Part shown: positions 54,147-63,577 of the stretch, one piece after another
Numbering within the stretch: position 1 is the first letter of the stretch
Layout of the letters: every line of letters starts with the position of its first letter
Program-made: the position numbers and the translations under genes
Assembly: GCF_000273375.1 (NCBI RefSeq)
Contig: NZ_CM001557.1
Span: 81,069-145,068, forward strand
Direction: 5' to 3'
DNA: 64,000 bases
Source of the DNA: Bartonella birtlesii IBS 325
Lineage (GTDB): Bacteria > Pseudomonadota > Alphaproteobacteria > Rhizobiales > Rhizobiaceae
The notes under the pieces: generated by a model
Told to the model about the DNA's origin: nothing
Seen by the model: the letters and a program-made list of their open reading frames with translations, nothing else
Database searches by the model: none

Positions 54147-55412
54147 ATGTGCATGAAAAAAAATAAACCCTCTTCTTTTCCCTCCCCTTCAGTACAAGAA
54201 CAGATAAACCCCTATGAAGAAGCCACCACAAAAGTGGTATCCCCAGAAAACCTTTCCACAAAATCCACGCCAAGAGATAAAACAGCCTCTTTTAACAGGA
54301 GAGAGGTCGAACAAGGATTGTCTGTAAAGAATACTTCTGAAAGACACACCGTAGTTTCCTCACAAAAAACAAAACATTCCCCTTCCTCTCTCGAAAAAGA
54401 AGGCCCCTCTGCAACAACAACTATATCCCAAACAACCATAACTCTCTCAGAGGAAGAAATTACAAGATTATTACAACACAGCCGATTAATAACCTCATAT
54501 AAAGAAGAAATTCAACATTGGTGCGGAATTGTTTATGGCAATCCACATGCTTTACAGAAGAAAACTGAAGAAATTCAAAGAGATCCCTCTATAGGAGAAG
54601 GCTTATCATCACAAATTGCAACAAATCCTGAAAGCATTCATAAATTTGCTGGCATGCAAGCTTTTGGTATGAAAAGTAGCGCACGCAAACATGCCGAAGA
54701 AGGTCTTTCTACTCTTTGTGGCCTTGTTAATTGTTATGTAGAGGCTATAAAGAATTCAAGAGAGAATTTCTCTATAACTCCACAAGCAGAGCTCAATTTT
54801 TATGAAAAAGCACTGGGTAGTGATGCAGTAGCCACCATTTTACAAAGACCATATCACCCTTATTTAAGGAAAGAAGCCCTCTCAAATGATGAAATTGCTG
54901 ACAAAACGCGACAACATCCTATGGTCAAAAGACACAAAGCACAAATTGACCATTGGTGCGATATAGTCTTTAGCAAATCTGATATTTTGCAATCACAAAC
55001 TGAAGCGTTGCTTATAAATCCAGCTATGGCAGAAGAGCTCACATGGCAACTTGCGGCCTATCCGCAATCTATTGGGCGTTATGCCGGTGTCAATATGTGT
55101 GGTTTAAAAAACAAAGCACGCAAACATGCTGAATCAGGTCTTTCACATCTGCTTGATGCCGTTGACAATTATGCAAACACTATACAACGAGTAAAAGAAA
55201 GCTTTTTACAAGTCCAATCCATATCACAAGAACACAGTGAATCATCTGCTGAATTAGCGCAAAACTTATCACGGTCTTCTGAACTGTCTGAAGGTTTAGC
55301 GGCAATCAAGCATCCCGAAACCACTGAAGCTTCTACACAGACGCCTGAAAAAGCGCAAGACACGCGATTGCGCAAAGCTGCAACATCAAAAGCAATGGCC
55401 TTTGCCAGCTAA
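54147..55412 (+). CDS. bepE: BepE, two-BID effector
   Basis: 421 residues. A Ser/Thr-rich N terminus (1-95) holds only one weak tyrosine motif (NPYEEA, Tyr21). BID 1 spans about 100-210 (IVYGNPHALQKKTEE, KFAGMQAFGMK) and BID 2 about 245-355 (VFSKSDILQSQTE, RYAGVNMCGLK). The basic tail ends AMAFAS. BepE in B. henselae protects infected cells from fragmentation and supports dissemination, acting through its BID domains. The near absence of phospho-motifs is unusual for this protein. Confidence 0.87.
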   Translation: MCMKKNKPSSFPSPSVQEQINPYEEATTKVVSPENLSTKSTPRDKTASFNRREVEQGLSVKNTSERHTVVSSQKTKHSPSSLEKEGPSATTTISQTTITLSEEEITRLLQHSRLITSYKEEIQHWCGIVYGNPHALQKKTEEIQRDPSIGEGLSSQIATNPESIHKFAGMQAFGMKSSARKHAEEGLSTLCGLVNCYVEAIKNSRENFSITPQAELNFYEKALGSDAVATILQRPYHPYLRKEALSNDEIADKTRQHPMVKRHKAQIDHWCDIVFSKSDILQSQTEALLINPAMAEELTWQLAAYPQSIGRYAGVNMCGLKNKARKHAESGLSHLLDAVDNYANTIQRVKESFLQVQSISQEHSESSAELAQNLSRSSELSEGLAAIKHPETTEASTQTPEKAQDTRLRKAATSKAMAFAS

Positions 55413-55699
55413 AAATGCATAAGTTTGAGTTTTTCATTTTGTTTCTTTGTGCAGTTATCACAAAAAAGCAAAAGAGTTCATACTAAGAGAGTGGAAGATT
55501 GTATCAAAAATCTTTCAATAATCATTATAACCAATAATCACCTTAAATGATTGAAAACAAATATCAATCATGGACTATACAAACAACACAAAGCCTTTTG
55601 AAATCATTCAATGAGACATTCTCTAAAAAAATTAAAGGTGCGGAATGCACAAAAAGATTTTCAAAGCAAATATTTGAGATAGCTTGAAAGGAAACTTGC

Positions 55700-58405
55700 A
55701 TGAAAAAAAGACAACTCTCCCCTTCTGTAGCACGCATGGTAGAAGAATTTCAAAAAAAACATGAACAATCTACAGCAACACCTCCCGCTAGAAACACTCA
55801 AAAACCACCTCTTCCCAAACGTCCAGAAAATATCACCCATGCAAGAGTTACTCCACCAAAAACGTCTCACATAAGCAATACAACACAAAGCAATACAACA
55901 ACCCAAGAAAGCCAAGCAGCTCAGATAAGCGTTACTCCACAAAGACCACCACGTGCAAGAGAAAGGCAACAAAGTAACACAACAACAAAAGAGAACCAAA
56001 CAGCTCAGGTAAGAGTTGCCCCACAAAGACCACCACGTGCAAGAGATAGAGAATTACTCAACAAAGCAACAACACAAGAGGGAGAAGGAGTATACGCAAT
56101 ACCTGCTCCGCAAAAACCTCCACGTATGAGAGGCAATTCTGTGAAGCAAAAACAACCAGAAGCATCTCTCTACGATAAACCTACGCTACAAAGACAACAA
56201 CCAACGCAGGCAAAAAACAGGGCGCAAAACCCTACAACAACACAAGAGGGAGAAGGAGTATACGCAATACCTGCTCCGCAAAAACCACCACGTATGAGAG
56301 GCAATTCTGTAAAGCAAAAACAACCAGAAGCATCTCTCTACGATAAACCTGCGCTACAAAGACAACAACCAACGCAGGCAAAAAACAGGACGCAAAACAA
56401 TGCAGCACCACAGGAGAGCGAACCCATATATGCAGAAATGACCATAAAAACACCGCTTCCCACAAAAAAAAGAGAAAGACGTGGTACGATCACTCAAAAA
56501 GAGGAAACTATATACACAACGGTTGCTTCAGCAAGAATAAGCACAGCTTTCTCGAAAGAAGAAATAATCTTAAAAATTAGAAATAATCCGTTGGTCCAAA
56601 CCTGTAAAGACGAAATCAGAACTTTATCTCAAACTGTTTATGGCGACCAAGATATTTTTCAGAAAAAACTTGAAGAAATTGAAAAAAATCCTATCCTCGG
56701 AGAAAGTCTTTCATGGCAAGTTGCAGCAAATCCTAAACTCGTTGCAAATTTTGCTGGGAAAAAAATTTTCGGCATAAAAGATCAAACACGCAAAGAGGCT
56801 GAAGAAAACATATCATCCCTGTGTCTTGCTCTTGAAAATTATGCTGCGGTTGTAAAGCAGGCAAAAGAAAACATTTTGCATGGACATCTGGCAGGACAGG
56901 TACACCATAAGAATTCGCTCGATCTCAAGCAAATAGCTAAAGATCTACAAAAGCCACGCAAAGCTGAACAAGAAGAGACAACTCTTTCACACAAAGAAAT
57001 TGTACGTAGAGTCAAAAGCAATACAGCAGTCCAATATTGTCACGCAGAAATCGTCTATTGGTGCACAATTGCTTTTGGTGATCCACGTATTTTGCAGTAT
57101 AGACTTGAAGAAGTGCACAAATCTCCTGCCATGGGAGAAGAGCTCTCATGGCAAGTGACAACACACCCTCACACGTTTGGGAAACTTGCTGGTCGCAATT
57201 TTTCTGGCATAAAAAATCAAGCCCGAAAAGAGGCTGAAAATGCTCTTACACGTCTGGGTGAAGCTATTGAAGGTTATGCCGAGGCGGTAAAACATGCAAA
57301 AGAGCACATCTTACAAAGCCAAGAAGAAAAACAAAAACGCAATATACAATCTCCAGAACAAGAGAAAAGCATGCAAAGACAGCAAAGCCTCTCAAAACCT
57401 CCTCAACATCCTAAACGCCCATCAGCAGACAAACATCAGGAAGCTGTTGAAACTGTCATGCAAACTGAATGGGAGAAGCTTGGTGCTAAACCACGCACAT
57501 TAACAACACCCCAAAGACCTACCCAACAGACACAAGAGAGCATTTTACCTACTTCTCACACAGAACAAAAACGCAATATACAATCTCCAGAACAAGAGAA
57601 AAGCATGCAAAGACAGCAAAGCCTCTCAAAACCTCCTCAACATCCTAAACGCTCATCAGCAGACAAACATCAGGAAGCTGTTGAAACTGTCATGCAAACT
57701 GAATGGGAGAAGCTTGGTGCTAAACCACGCACATTAACAACACCCCAAAGACCTACCCAACAGACACAAGAGAGCATTTTACCTACTTCTCACACAGAAC
57801 AAAAAATGCAAAAAGAGCAAACTGCCGAAAAACAGCAAAAATTATTTACAGCTAAAAAGGCAAGAACTCCTCTCTCGCATAAGGAAATTAGTGAGAAAGT
57901 TCAAAGCGACCACTCTGTTCAACGTGCTCGAATAGAAATCTGCAATTGGTGTAATATTGTTTATGGTAACCCATTTATTTTGCAACATAACACTGAAGAT
58001 GTGCAAAAAGTTCCTGTTTTGGGAGAAGAACTCTCATGGCAAGTTGTAAACCAACCAACCATGTTTGCTCCGCTTGCTGGAAAGAAAATGTTTGGCATAA
58101 AAAATCAAGCCCGCAAACACGCTGAAGAAGCTGTTCCGTCCCTATGTGCTGCCATTGATGATTATACCAAAATTGTAAAAAAAGTCAGAGAAGAGATTGT
58201 AAAAACATATCAAGAACAATCTATAAAGCTGGATGAAGATATGCAAAAACAACAAAACCTCTCGCAATCTCCTCAATTGCTCGAACACTCACCCAAAAAC
58301 AGGCATCAAGAACCTGCTGAAAACTCTATGCAAGCAGAAAAAAGCCCACCGAGTGTTCGACCACGCAAAGTTACAGCGTCAACAACAATATCTTTTGCCG
58401 GTTAA
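55700..58405 (+). CDS. bepF: BepF, tyrosine-motif plus three-BID effector
   Basis: 901 residues. The Pro/Gln-rich N terminus has tyrosine motifs at Tyr132 and 188 (EGVYAIP), 158 and 214 (ASLYDKP), 244 (EPIYAEM) and 272 (ETIYTTV). BID domains lie at about 284-394, 429-538 and 724-834, each with the F/L-A-G-x-x-x-x-G-I-K block. Two internal tandem duplications (56 and 78 residues) lengthen it. The tail ends TTISFAG. BepF acts with BepC in host actin remodelling. Ribosome-binding site TTGAAAGGAAA. Confidence 0.88.
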   Translation: MKKRQLSPSVARMVEEFQKKHEQSTATPPARNTQKPPLPKRPENITHARVTPPKTSHISNTTQSNTTTQESQAAQISVTPQRPPRARERQQSNTTTKENQTAQVRVAPQRPPRARDRELLNKATTQEGEGVYAIPAPQKPPRMRGNSVKQKQPEASLYDKPTLQRQQPTQAKNRAQNPTTTQEGEGVYAIPAPQKPPRMRGNSVKQKQPEASLYDKPALQRQQPTQAKNRTQNNAAPQESEPIYAEMTIKTPLPTKKRERRGTITQKEETIYTTVASARISTAFSKEEIILKIRNNPLVQTCKDEIRTLSQTVYGDQDIFQKKLEEIEKNPILGESLSWQVAANPKLVANFAGKKIFGIKDQTRKEAEENISSLCLALENYAAVVKQAKENILHGHLAGQVHHKNSLDLKQIAKDLQKPRKAEQEETTLSHKEIVRRVKSNTAVQYCHAEIVYWCTIAFGDPRILQYRLEEVHKSPAMGEELSWQVTTHPHTFGKLAGRNFSGIKNQARKEAENALTRLGEAIEGYAEAVKHAKEHILQSQEEKQKRNIQSPEQEKSMQRQQSLSKPPQHPKRPSADKHQEAVETVMQTEWEKLGAKPRTLTTPQRPTQQTQESILPTSHTEQKRNIQSPEQEKSMQRQQSLSKPPQHPKRSSADKHQEAVETVMQTEWEKLGAKPRTLTTPQRPTQQTQESILPTSHTEQKMQKEQTAEKQQKLFTAKKARTPLSHKEISEKVQSDHSVQRARIEICNWCNIVYGNPFILQHNTEDVQKVPVLGEELSWQVVNQPTMFAPLAGKKMFGIKNQARKHAEEAVPSLCAAIDDYTKIVKKVREEIVKTYQEQSIKLDEDMQKQQNLSQSPQLLEHSPKNRHQEPAENSMQAEKSPPSVRPRKVTASTTISFAG
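56067..56402 (+). repeat. 168-bp tandem repeat in bepF (tyrosine-motif module)
   Basis: Two in-frame copies of 56 codons start at 56067 and 56235, each carrying one EGVYAIP and one ASLYDKP motif. They differ by only a few bases, so the duplication is recent. Confidence 0.9.
57331..57798 (+). repeat. 234-bp tandem repeat in bepF (linker between BID 2 and BID 3)
   Basis: Two in-frame copies of 78 codons start at 57331 and 57565. I find a single base difference (CGCCCATCAG versus CGCTCATCAG), so this is a very recent duplication in the flexible linker. Confidence 0.9.
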
Positions 58406-58435
58406 ATCTTATAAGCTTTGATTTTTATCGTATCT

Positions 58436-58470
58436 CTTGGTGCAATCATTCCACTAAAGATTGCACCAAG
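58436..58470 (+). terminator. Hairpin after bepF
   Basis: A perfect 12-bp stem CTTGGTGCAATC with an 11-base loop, about 30 bases past the stop. Related to the bepC and bepD hairpins. Confidence 0.6.
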
Positions 58471-58670
58471 AAATACTGTGTAGAGTTATAGCATATCGGC
58501 ACAAAATATACCTTAATCCAACAAACATAGAGCATTGCACAAGAAGGTTCCCCGACAAAAACCAACACATACTGCTCCATGAAGGATAAAGCGTGATTTT
58601 TTGTGTCAAATTTATATGAAAAAAGCCTGCATGAAAAATATAAGGCTTGAGAACATACGCCGTCTTATAA

Positions 58671-58890
58671 ATGAGTACTAAAGAAGGTGAAACTTATACG
58701 GGTTTTATGACGAATATTAATGGTACTTGCATCATAGGAAACAAAGAATTTCTCATACCAGAGGGAGTGAAAACATTAAAAATTGGTGTTTCTCTTGCTT
58801 TATAGCCTCCTCCTCTCAAGAACAAAAAATGTTTATTCCAAAAGAAACGATAACCTCTCTAATGCATAAAAAAACGACTATGCATGTATA
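58671..58890 (+). pseudogene. Remnant of another Fic-BID bep gene (OB region)
   Basis: The frame from 58671 reads STKEGETYTGFMTNINGTCI, then IGNKEFLIPEGVKTLKIG, matching the OB linker of BepA (TKEGETYTG, IIGNKEHLTPEQLKTLKPG). After a shift it continues QKMFIPKETITSL, matching NTLIPKETIAPL. No Fic or BID remains are obvious either side. It is the last trace of an effector gene at the end of the locus. Confidence 0.8.
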
Positions 58891-59453
58891 AGATTGAATA
58901 TTGTTTAAAAAAATAACATCACTGCTTTTTGCTTCTCCCTTACCAACTTTTATGTTGCAAGGGCGCGAAAATAAATGAAACCAGCACATATATGTACATA
59001 CGAAAAGGTTTTACATCATTTTCAGCATTTGAAATCACTCTACAATAGATCGAGTGCTTTACCATTCTAAACGCTCTATAAACTAGCTTTTTTATGTATC
59101 AAAGGCATTTAAAAATCACACTGGCATATAAAGCAATATAATACAGAAACGTACGACCAAGAAACAAAACACTGCAAAAGTAGGAAGTCCCATTGGTGTC
59201 TCCATTCCTTTACACTCTTTGCCTAGTTATATTAGCTATATTTTCAAATTAAGTAAAAAGAAACTTTGTTTTTTTATAAATAAAACAACCTTAAAGAATA
59301 TAGATACCCGCTTATTGACAGAAAGATAAACACCATCATAAAACACTTTAGCTTTACAAAAGAGTATTTATATTAACAAACTGATTAGATTTTTATGATC
59401 TAAAAAGGGCTTTATTAATCACTTCTTCTTCATGACAAACCTGATGTATCTTT
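58891..59453. other. Intergenic between the bep locus and murJ
   Basis: About 560 AT-rich bases with no identifiable gene. It marks the edge of the T4SS island and must hold the murJ promoter. Confidence 0.5.
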
Positions 59454-61025
59454 ATGACCTTGATTAAAAAGTTTGCCACTGTTGCTTCCGGAACCCTGAT
59501 GAGCCGTATTTTTGGCTTTGTACGTGAAATGCTGATGGCAGCAGCATTGGGGACTGGTCCTGTTTCCGATGCGTTCAATGCGGCATTTCGTTTTCCCAAT
59601 ACATTCCGCCGTTTTTTTGCTGAAGGCGCCTTTAATGCAGCTTTTATCCCCCTTTTTTCAAAAAAAATTACCGAAGATGGTCAAGAAACCGCATGCAAAT
59701 TCGCAGAAGAAGTCTTTGGCGTTCTTTTTTCGCTGCTGTTACTTTTAACCATAGCCATGGAATTAAGTATGCCTTTTTTAGTACGAACGGTTATTGCTCC
59801 AGGTTTTACAGAGGATGCCACAAAATTTAACGCCACGGTTCATTTCACCGCAATCATGTTTCCCTATTTAACATGCATGTCTTTAGCAGCAATGATGGGA
59901 GGAATGTTAAATGCCTTGCGACGCTATTTTATTGCAGCCATAGCGCCCCTCTTTTTGAATATTATTCTTATTAGCGTACTTGCCTATGCTTGGATCTATC
60001 AGCTTGACGCTTGGCATATCGGCTTAAATCTTTCTTGGGGTGTCTTAGCAGCAGGAATCCTTCAACTCACCTTGATCGCGGTTGCTTTGCGTCAAAGTGG
60101 CATGAAAATTTTCCTCCGTCTTCCCCATTTTAGCCCCAATGTTCGCAAGCTTCTCACTTTAGCGTTCCCTGCTGCCATCACAGGAGGCATTACCCAAATC
60201 AATTTGCTCATCAATACCAACATTGCTTCTAGCCAATCGGGTGCCGTGTCTTCTTTGATGTATGCTGATCGTCTCTACCAATTACCCCTAGGCGTAATAG
60301 CAATTGCCATTGCAACGGTTCTTTTACCAGAATTAACAAGGGCTCTACGCAGCAAACAGCACAAAGAAAAGCACAATTTGCAAAATCGCTCTATTGAATT
60401 AACTCTGTTGTTAACCCTACCCGCATCCATTGCTTTTTTACTGCTCTCCACCCCCATTGTCAGTTTTCTTTTTGAGCGTGGACAATTTACCAGTCAGTCA
60501 ACACACCATGTTGCACAGTTGCTTGAACTTTACGGGCTGGGACTTCCAGCCTTTGTCCTAATCAAAGTGCTTATTCCTAATTTTTTTGCCCATGAAGATA
60601 CAAAAACACCGATGATTTTCACTGGCATTTGCGTTTTCATCAATATTGGTCTTGCTTTAACATTATTTCCTTCTTTGTCAGCACGAGGCATTGTCATTGC
60701 CGAAATTACCTCTGGATGGGTCAACACACTGTTGCTTTGTGGTGCACTCATCAAACGCAGCTATTGGAAATACGATGCACAACTGCTAAAACGCATTACA
60801 TGTTTGATACTCGTCACTGTTTTAAGCATGATAACCCTTCATTATCTGTTTAATGTGCTTGGCTTTTTGTCTTTTCCCTTATCCTCACACGCGCCGTTTT
60901 TCTTGCGTGCAAGCACCTTAGCAGGGATAATGCTTGTCATATTCTTGGTATATCTCAGTGCTTATTTTTTACTTGACACGCGCTCCTTTTTCCGCACCCT
61001 CAAAAATTTCAAAAAACACCTCTAA
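59454..61025 (+). CDS. murJ: Lipid II flippase MurJ
   Basis: 523 residues with about 14 hydrophobic helices. The family opening is SGTLMSRIFGFVREMLMAAA, then GPVSDAFNAAFRFPNTFRRF and FAEGAFNAAFIPLF. Interior landmarks are GGITQINLLINTNIAS and YADRLYQLPLGVIAIAIATV. It flips the peptidoglycan precursor lipid II across the inner membrane. A housekeeping gene, followed after 77 bases by trpS. Confidence 0.95.
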   Translation: MTLIKKFATVASGTLMSRIFGFVREMLMAAALGTGPVSDAFNAAFRFPNTFRRFFAEGAFNAAFIPLFSKKITEDGQETACKFAEEVFGVLFSLLLLLTIAMELSMPFLVRTVIAPGFTEDATKFNATVHFTAIMFPYLTCMSLAAMMGGMLNALRRYFIAAIAPLFLNIILISVLAYAWIYQLDAWHIGLNLSWGVLAAGILQLTLIAVALRQSGMKIFLRLPHFSPNVRKLLTLAFPAAITGGITQINLLINTNIASSQSGAVSSLMYADRLYQLPLGVIAIAIATVLLPELTRALRSKQHKEKHNLQNRSIELTLLLTLPASIAFLLLSTPIVSFLFERGQFTSQSTHHVAQLLELYGLGLPAFVLIKVLIPNFFAHEDTKTPMIFTGICVFINIGLALTLFPSLSARGIVIAEITSGWVNTLLLCGALIKRSYWKYDAQLLKRITCLILVTVLSMITLHYLFNVLGFLSFPLSSHAPFFLRASTLAGIMLVIFLVYLSAYFLLDTRSFFRTLKNFKKHL

Positions 61026-61102
61026 TATTTTATCTTGCTTTCATAAAAACGCTTTGACACAAAACACAAAATAAACAACCTGACTTAAGAAAGAACTTTT
61101 CT

Positions 61103-62172
61103 ATGGGCACCTTTACACCGCTTGTCTTTTCCGGCGTACAACCGAGTGGTAACTTACATCTTGGCAATTATCTTGGAGCCATAAAGCATTGGGTTGAGCT
61201 GCAAACATCTTATAATTGTCTATATTGCGTTGTCGATATGCATGCACTTACAGTGAACCCAGATCCACAAACTTTAAGTGCATCAACCAGAGCAGCCACA
61301 GCCACTTTTTTAGCTGCTGGTATTGATCCTCAAAAACACATTATTTTCAACCAGTCTCAGGTTTTTCAACATGCCGAACTTGCATGGATTTTAAATTGTA
61401 TCGCCCGTATTGGCTGGCTCCAACGCATGACACAATTTAAAGATAAAGCAGGAAAAGATCGTGAAAAAGCATCCCTAGGACTTTTCGCTTATCCAAGTCT
61501 GATGGCAGCCGATATTTTACTCTATCGTGCCACACATGTTCCAGTGGGTGAAGATCAAAAACAGCATGTTGAACTCACGCGCGATATTGCGCAAAAATTC
61601 AATAACGATTATGCTGACCGCATTGCAGATTTAAATTTTGATATTTCAATGCAAATGAATGAGGAAAAAAGACAAGGCTTTTTCCCAATGCCAGAAGCAC
61701 TGATAGGAAAAACAGCCATGCGTATAATGTCCTTGCGCGATGGTACAAAAAAAATGTCAAAATCAGATCCTTCAGATTTTTCACGCATTAATTTGACCGA
61801 TGATGCTGATCTTATTGCAAAAAAATACGCAAAGCAAAAACCGATTCCGCCCCTCTCCCCGACACATTGGAAGCTTTAGAAGGACGACCAGAGATTGACA
61901 ATCTGCTTGGTATTTATGCGGCTTTTGCCCAAATAAGTAAAGAAAAGGCTCTTTTAGAGTTTTCTGGAAAACAATTTTCGCTTTTCAAAACAGCCTTAGC
62001 TGACCTTGCCGTCCATAAGCTTGCACCCATAACAGAAGAACTGCGTCGACTGCATCAAGAAAGTGCTTATATTGACTCTGTTTTGCACGATGGTGCACAA
62101 CGTGCCAGTGCTCTAGCAGAAAAAAATATGAAAAAAATCCGTAAAATCGTTGGATTTTTGCACCATACTTGA
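61103..62172 (+). pseudogene. trpS: Tryptophanyl-tRNA synthetase, split by a one-base frameshift
   Basis: The first frame (to 61879) has the class I signatures [17 protein letters not shown] (HIGH-like) and KKMSKSDPS (KMSKS). It then departs into [18 protein letters not shown]. The -1 frame continues [20 protein letters not shown] to 62172. Adding one A to the A7 run at 61819-61825 restores [20 protein letters not shown] and a protein of about 356 residues, the normal size. The enzyme is essential and normally single-copy, so a sequencing or assembly error, or slippage, is more likely than gene loss. Confidence 0.88.
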
Positions 62173-62254
62173 AACAACAAAACTAATCGTAAAGAGTACA
62201 AAAAGAACACTAGAACACTTCTATATAGGATATACACAATGTCATTATATACAA

Positions 62255-63292
62255 ATGAACAACTCATTAACACTTATCATTTCTAATGATGGTGTGCCTT
62301 ATATGCGACAAGTTCCAAAAGCAGCACGTAATTTTTATAAAACAAATAAAGATTTATTTTTTAGTGAACAATCCACTGAATTTAAATTGAAAGTTTTTTC
62401 AAAGTTAATAAATAAAGCAAGATTAGCACGGTTTTTTGAGGAAAATGTTAATAATCCGCTCAGGATATTTATAAAACAAAATAGTGGTGAAAATATTAAA
62501 CTGAACAAGGGAAATGGTTTAGAATCGTTATATATAAATCGTGAAGACAAGTATAAAGTTGATAAAAGCTTTGACGCAATTGAATCTGCATTTGAAAATG
62601 AATATGGATTGCACCAGCTTTTAAATGATATAATGTTTCAATTTGTTGATTATGATAACGGCGACAGCTATAATCTTACAAAAAAGTTAATTAATTCAGC
62701 GATTAACAATGAAAATGTACCATTACAAGCTACACAAGTTATTTATATACCTGATATAAGAGAAATCGAATTAAGTGAGGATAATTATCAACGCGCCATA
62801 GCTATAATTAAAAACGTTGTTCAGTTATTACAATTTAAAAGTCGTTTGTATAATGCTGGTTATTTAGTGACAGCTTGTCCAAAAAGGGATCTTGTTCTTA
62901 TATTTGAAGCCACCGCACAAATATCTAATGATTCATATTCTGCCGCATTAGATGTTGAACCACTAAAATTTGATAACTTTGGTGAAGGAAATGAAGATGT
63001 AATAGGGTTAGCATTAAGCTCTAAAGCAATTTCAATACATGATCCTAAAAGAAAAATTAGCAGCAACCTTAATATAAGCACTCTATTTTTAGAAAACTTT
63101 TTTTATGTAGAGCAACTAATGACGTTTAATATATCTGAAGTAATGATTGTGTTTAAAGCAGGAGATGAAAATCAAATACAATCAACTATTGAACTTTTAA
63201 ACGTTAAACAACGTAGAGAATTAGAAAAGGAAGCAGAGTTTAAAGCTTTAAATGAAGAAGTTAATACAAAGGAAAATGAAATAAAGGGATAA
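62255..63292 (+). CDS. Unrecognised protein, about 345 residues
   Basis: It starts at MNNSLTLIISNDGVPYMRQV. It is soluble with no signal or membrane segment, with mixed alpha/beta content and a charged C-terminal coiled-coil (LNVKQRRELEKEAEFKALNE). I do not recognise the family. Its base composition is more AT-rich than murJ and trpS beside it, which hints at later acquisition. The upstream open frame reaches 62150 inside trpS, but the ATG at 62255 fits better. No partner gene is seen. Confidence 0.6.
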   Translation: MNNSLTLIISNDGVPYMRQVPKAARNFYKTNKDLFFSEQSTEFKLKVFSKLINKARLARFFEENVNNPLRIFIKQNSGENIKLNKGNGLESLYINREDKYKVDKSFDAIESAFENEYGLHQLLNDIMFQFVDYDNGDSYNLTKKLINSAINNENVPLQATQVIYIPDIREIELSEDNYQRAIAIIKNVVQLLQFKSRLYNAGYLVTACPKRDLVLIFEATAQISNDSYSAALDVEPLKFDNFGEGNEDVIGLALSSKAISIHDPKRKISSNLNISTLFLENFFYVEQLMTFNISEVMIVFKAGDENQIQSTIELLNVKQRRELEKEAEFKALNEEVNTKENEIKG

Positions 63293-63577
63293 AAATTTGG
63301 TTAGTTTTGAAATTAAAGAAAAATGAGAATATGATAAATTTTCTGAAAAGATGATGGTATTATACGATTGTATCAGCCATATAATTTTAAAAAATATTAA
63401 GTTTCGCTCCATAGTATGATTTTATAATACTTTCTTTCAAAGATTTTCTCATTCAATTTTTCTCTAAAATCGCGCTATCTGAGAAATTTTATCGTAACGT
63501 TATAAAAAGAACTTTTATTGAAATATTTGAACAAGGTTGATTTGAAATATTTTCACTAAAAAAGGAGGAGGAAGCAC

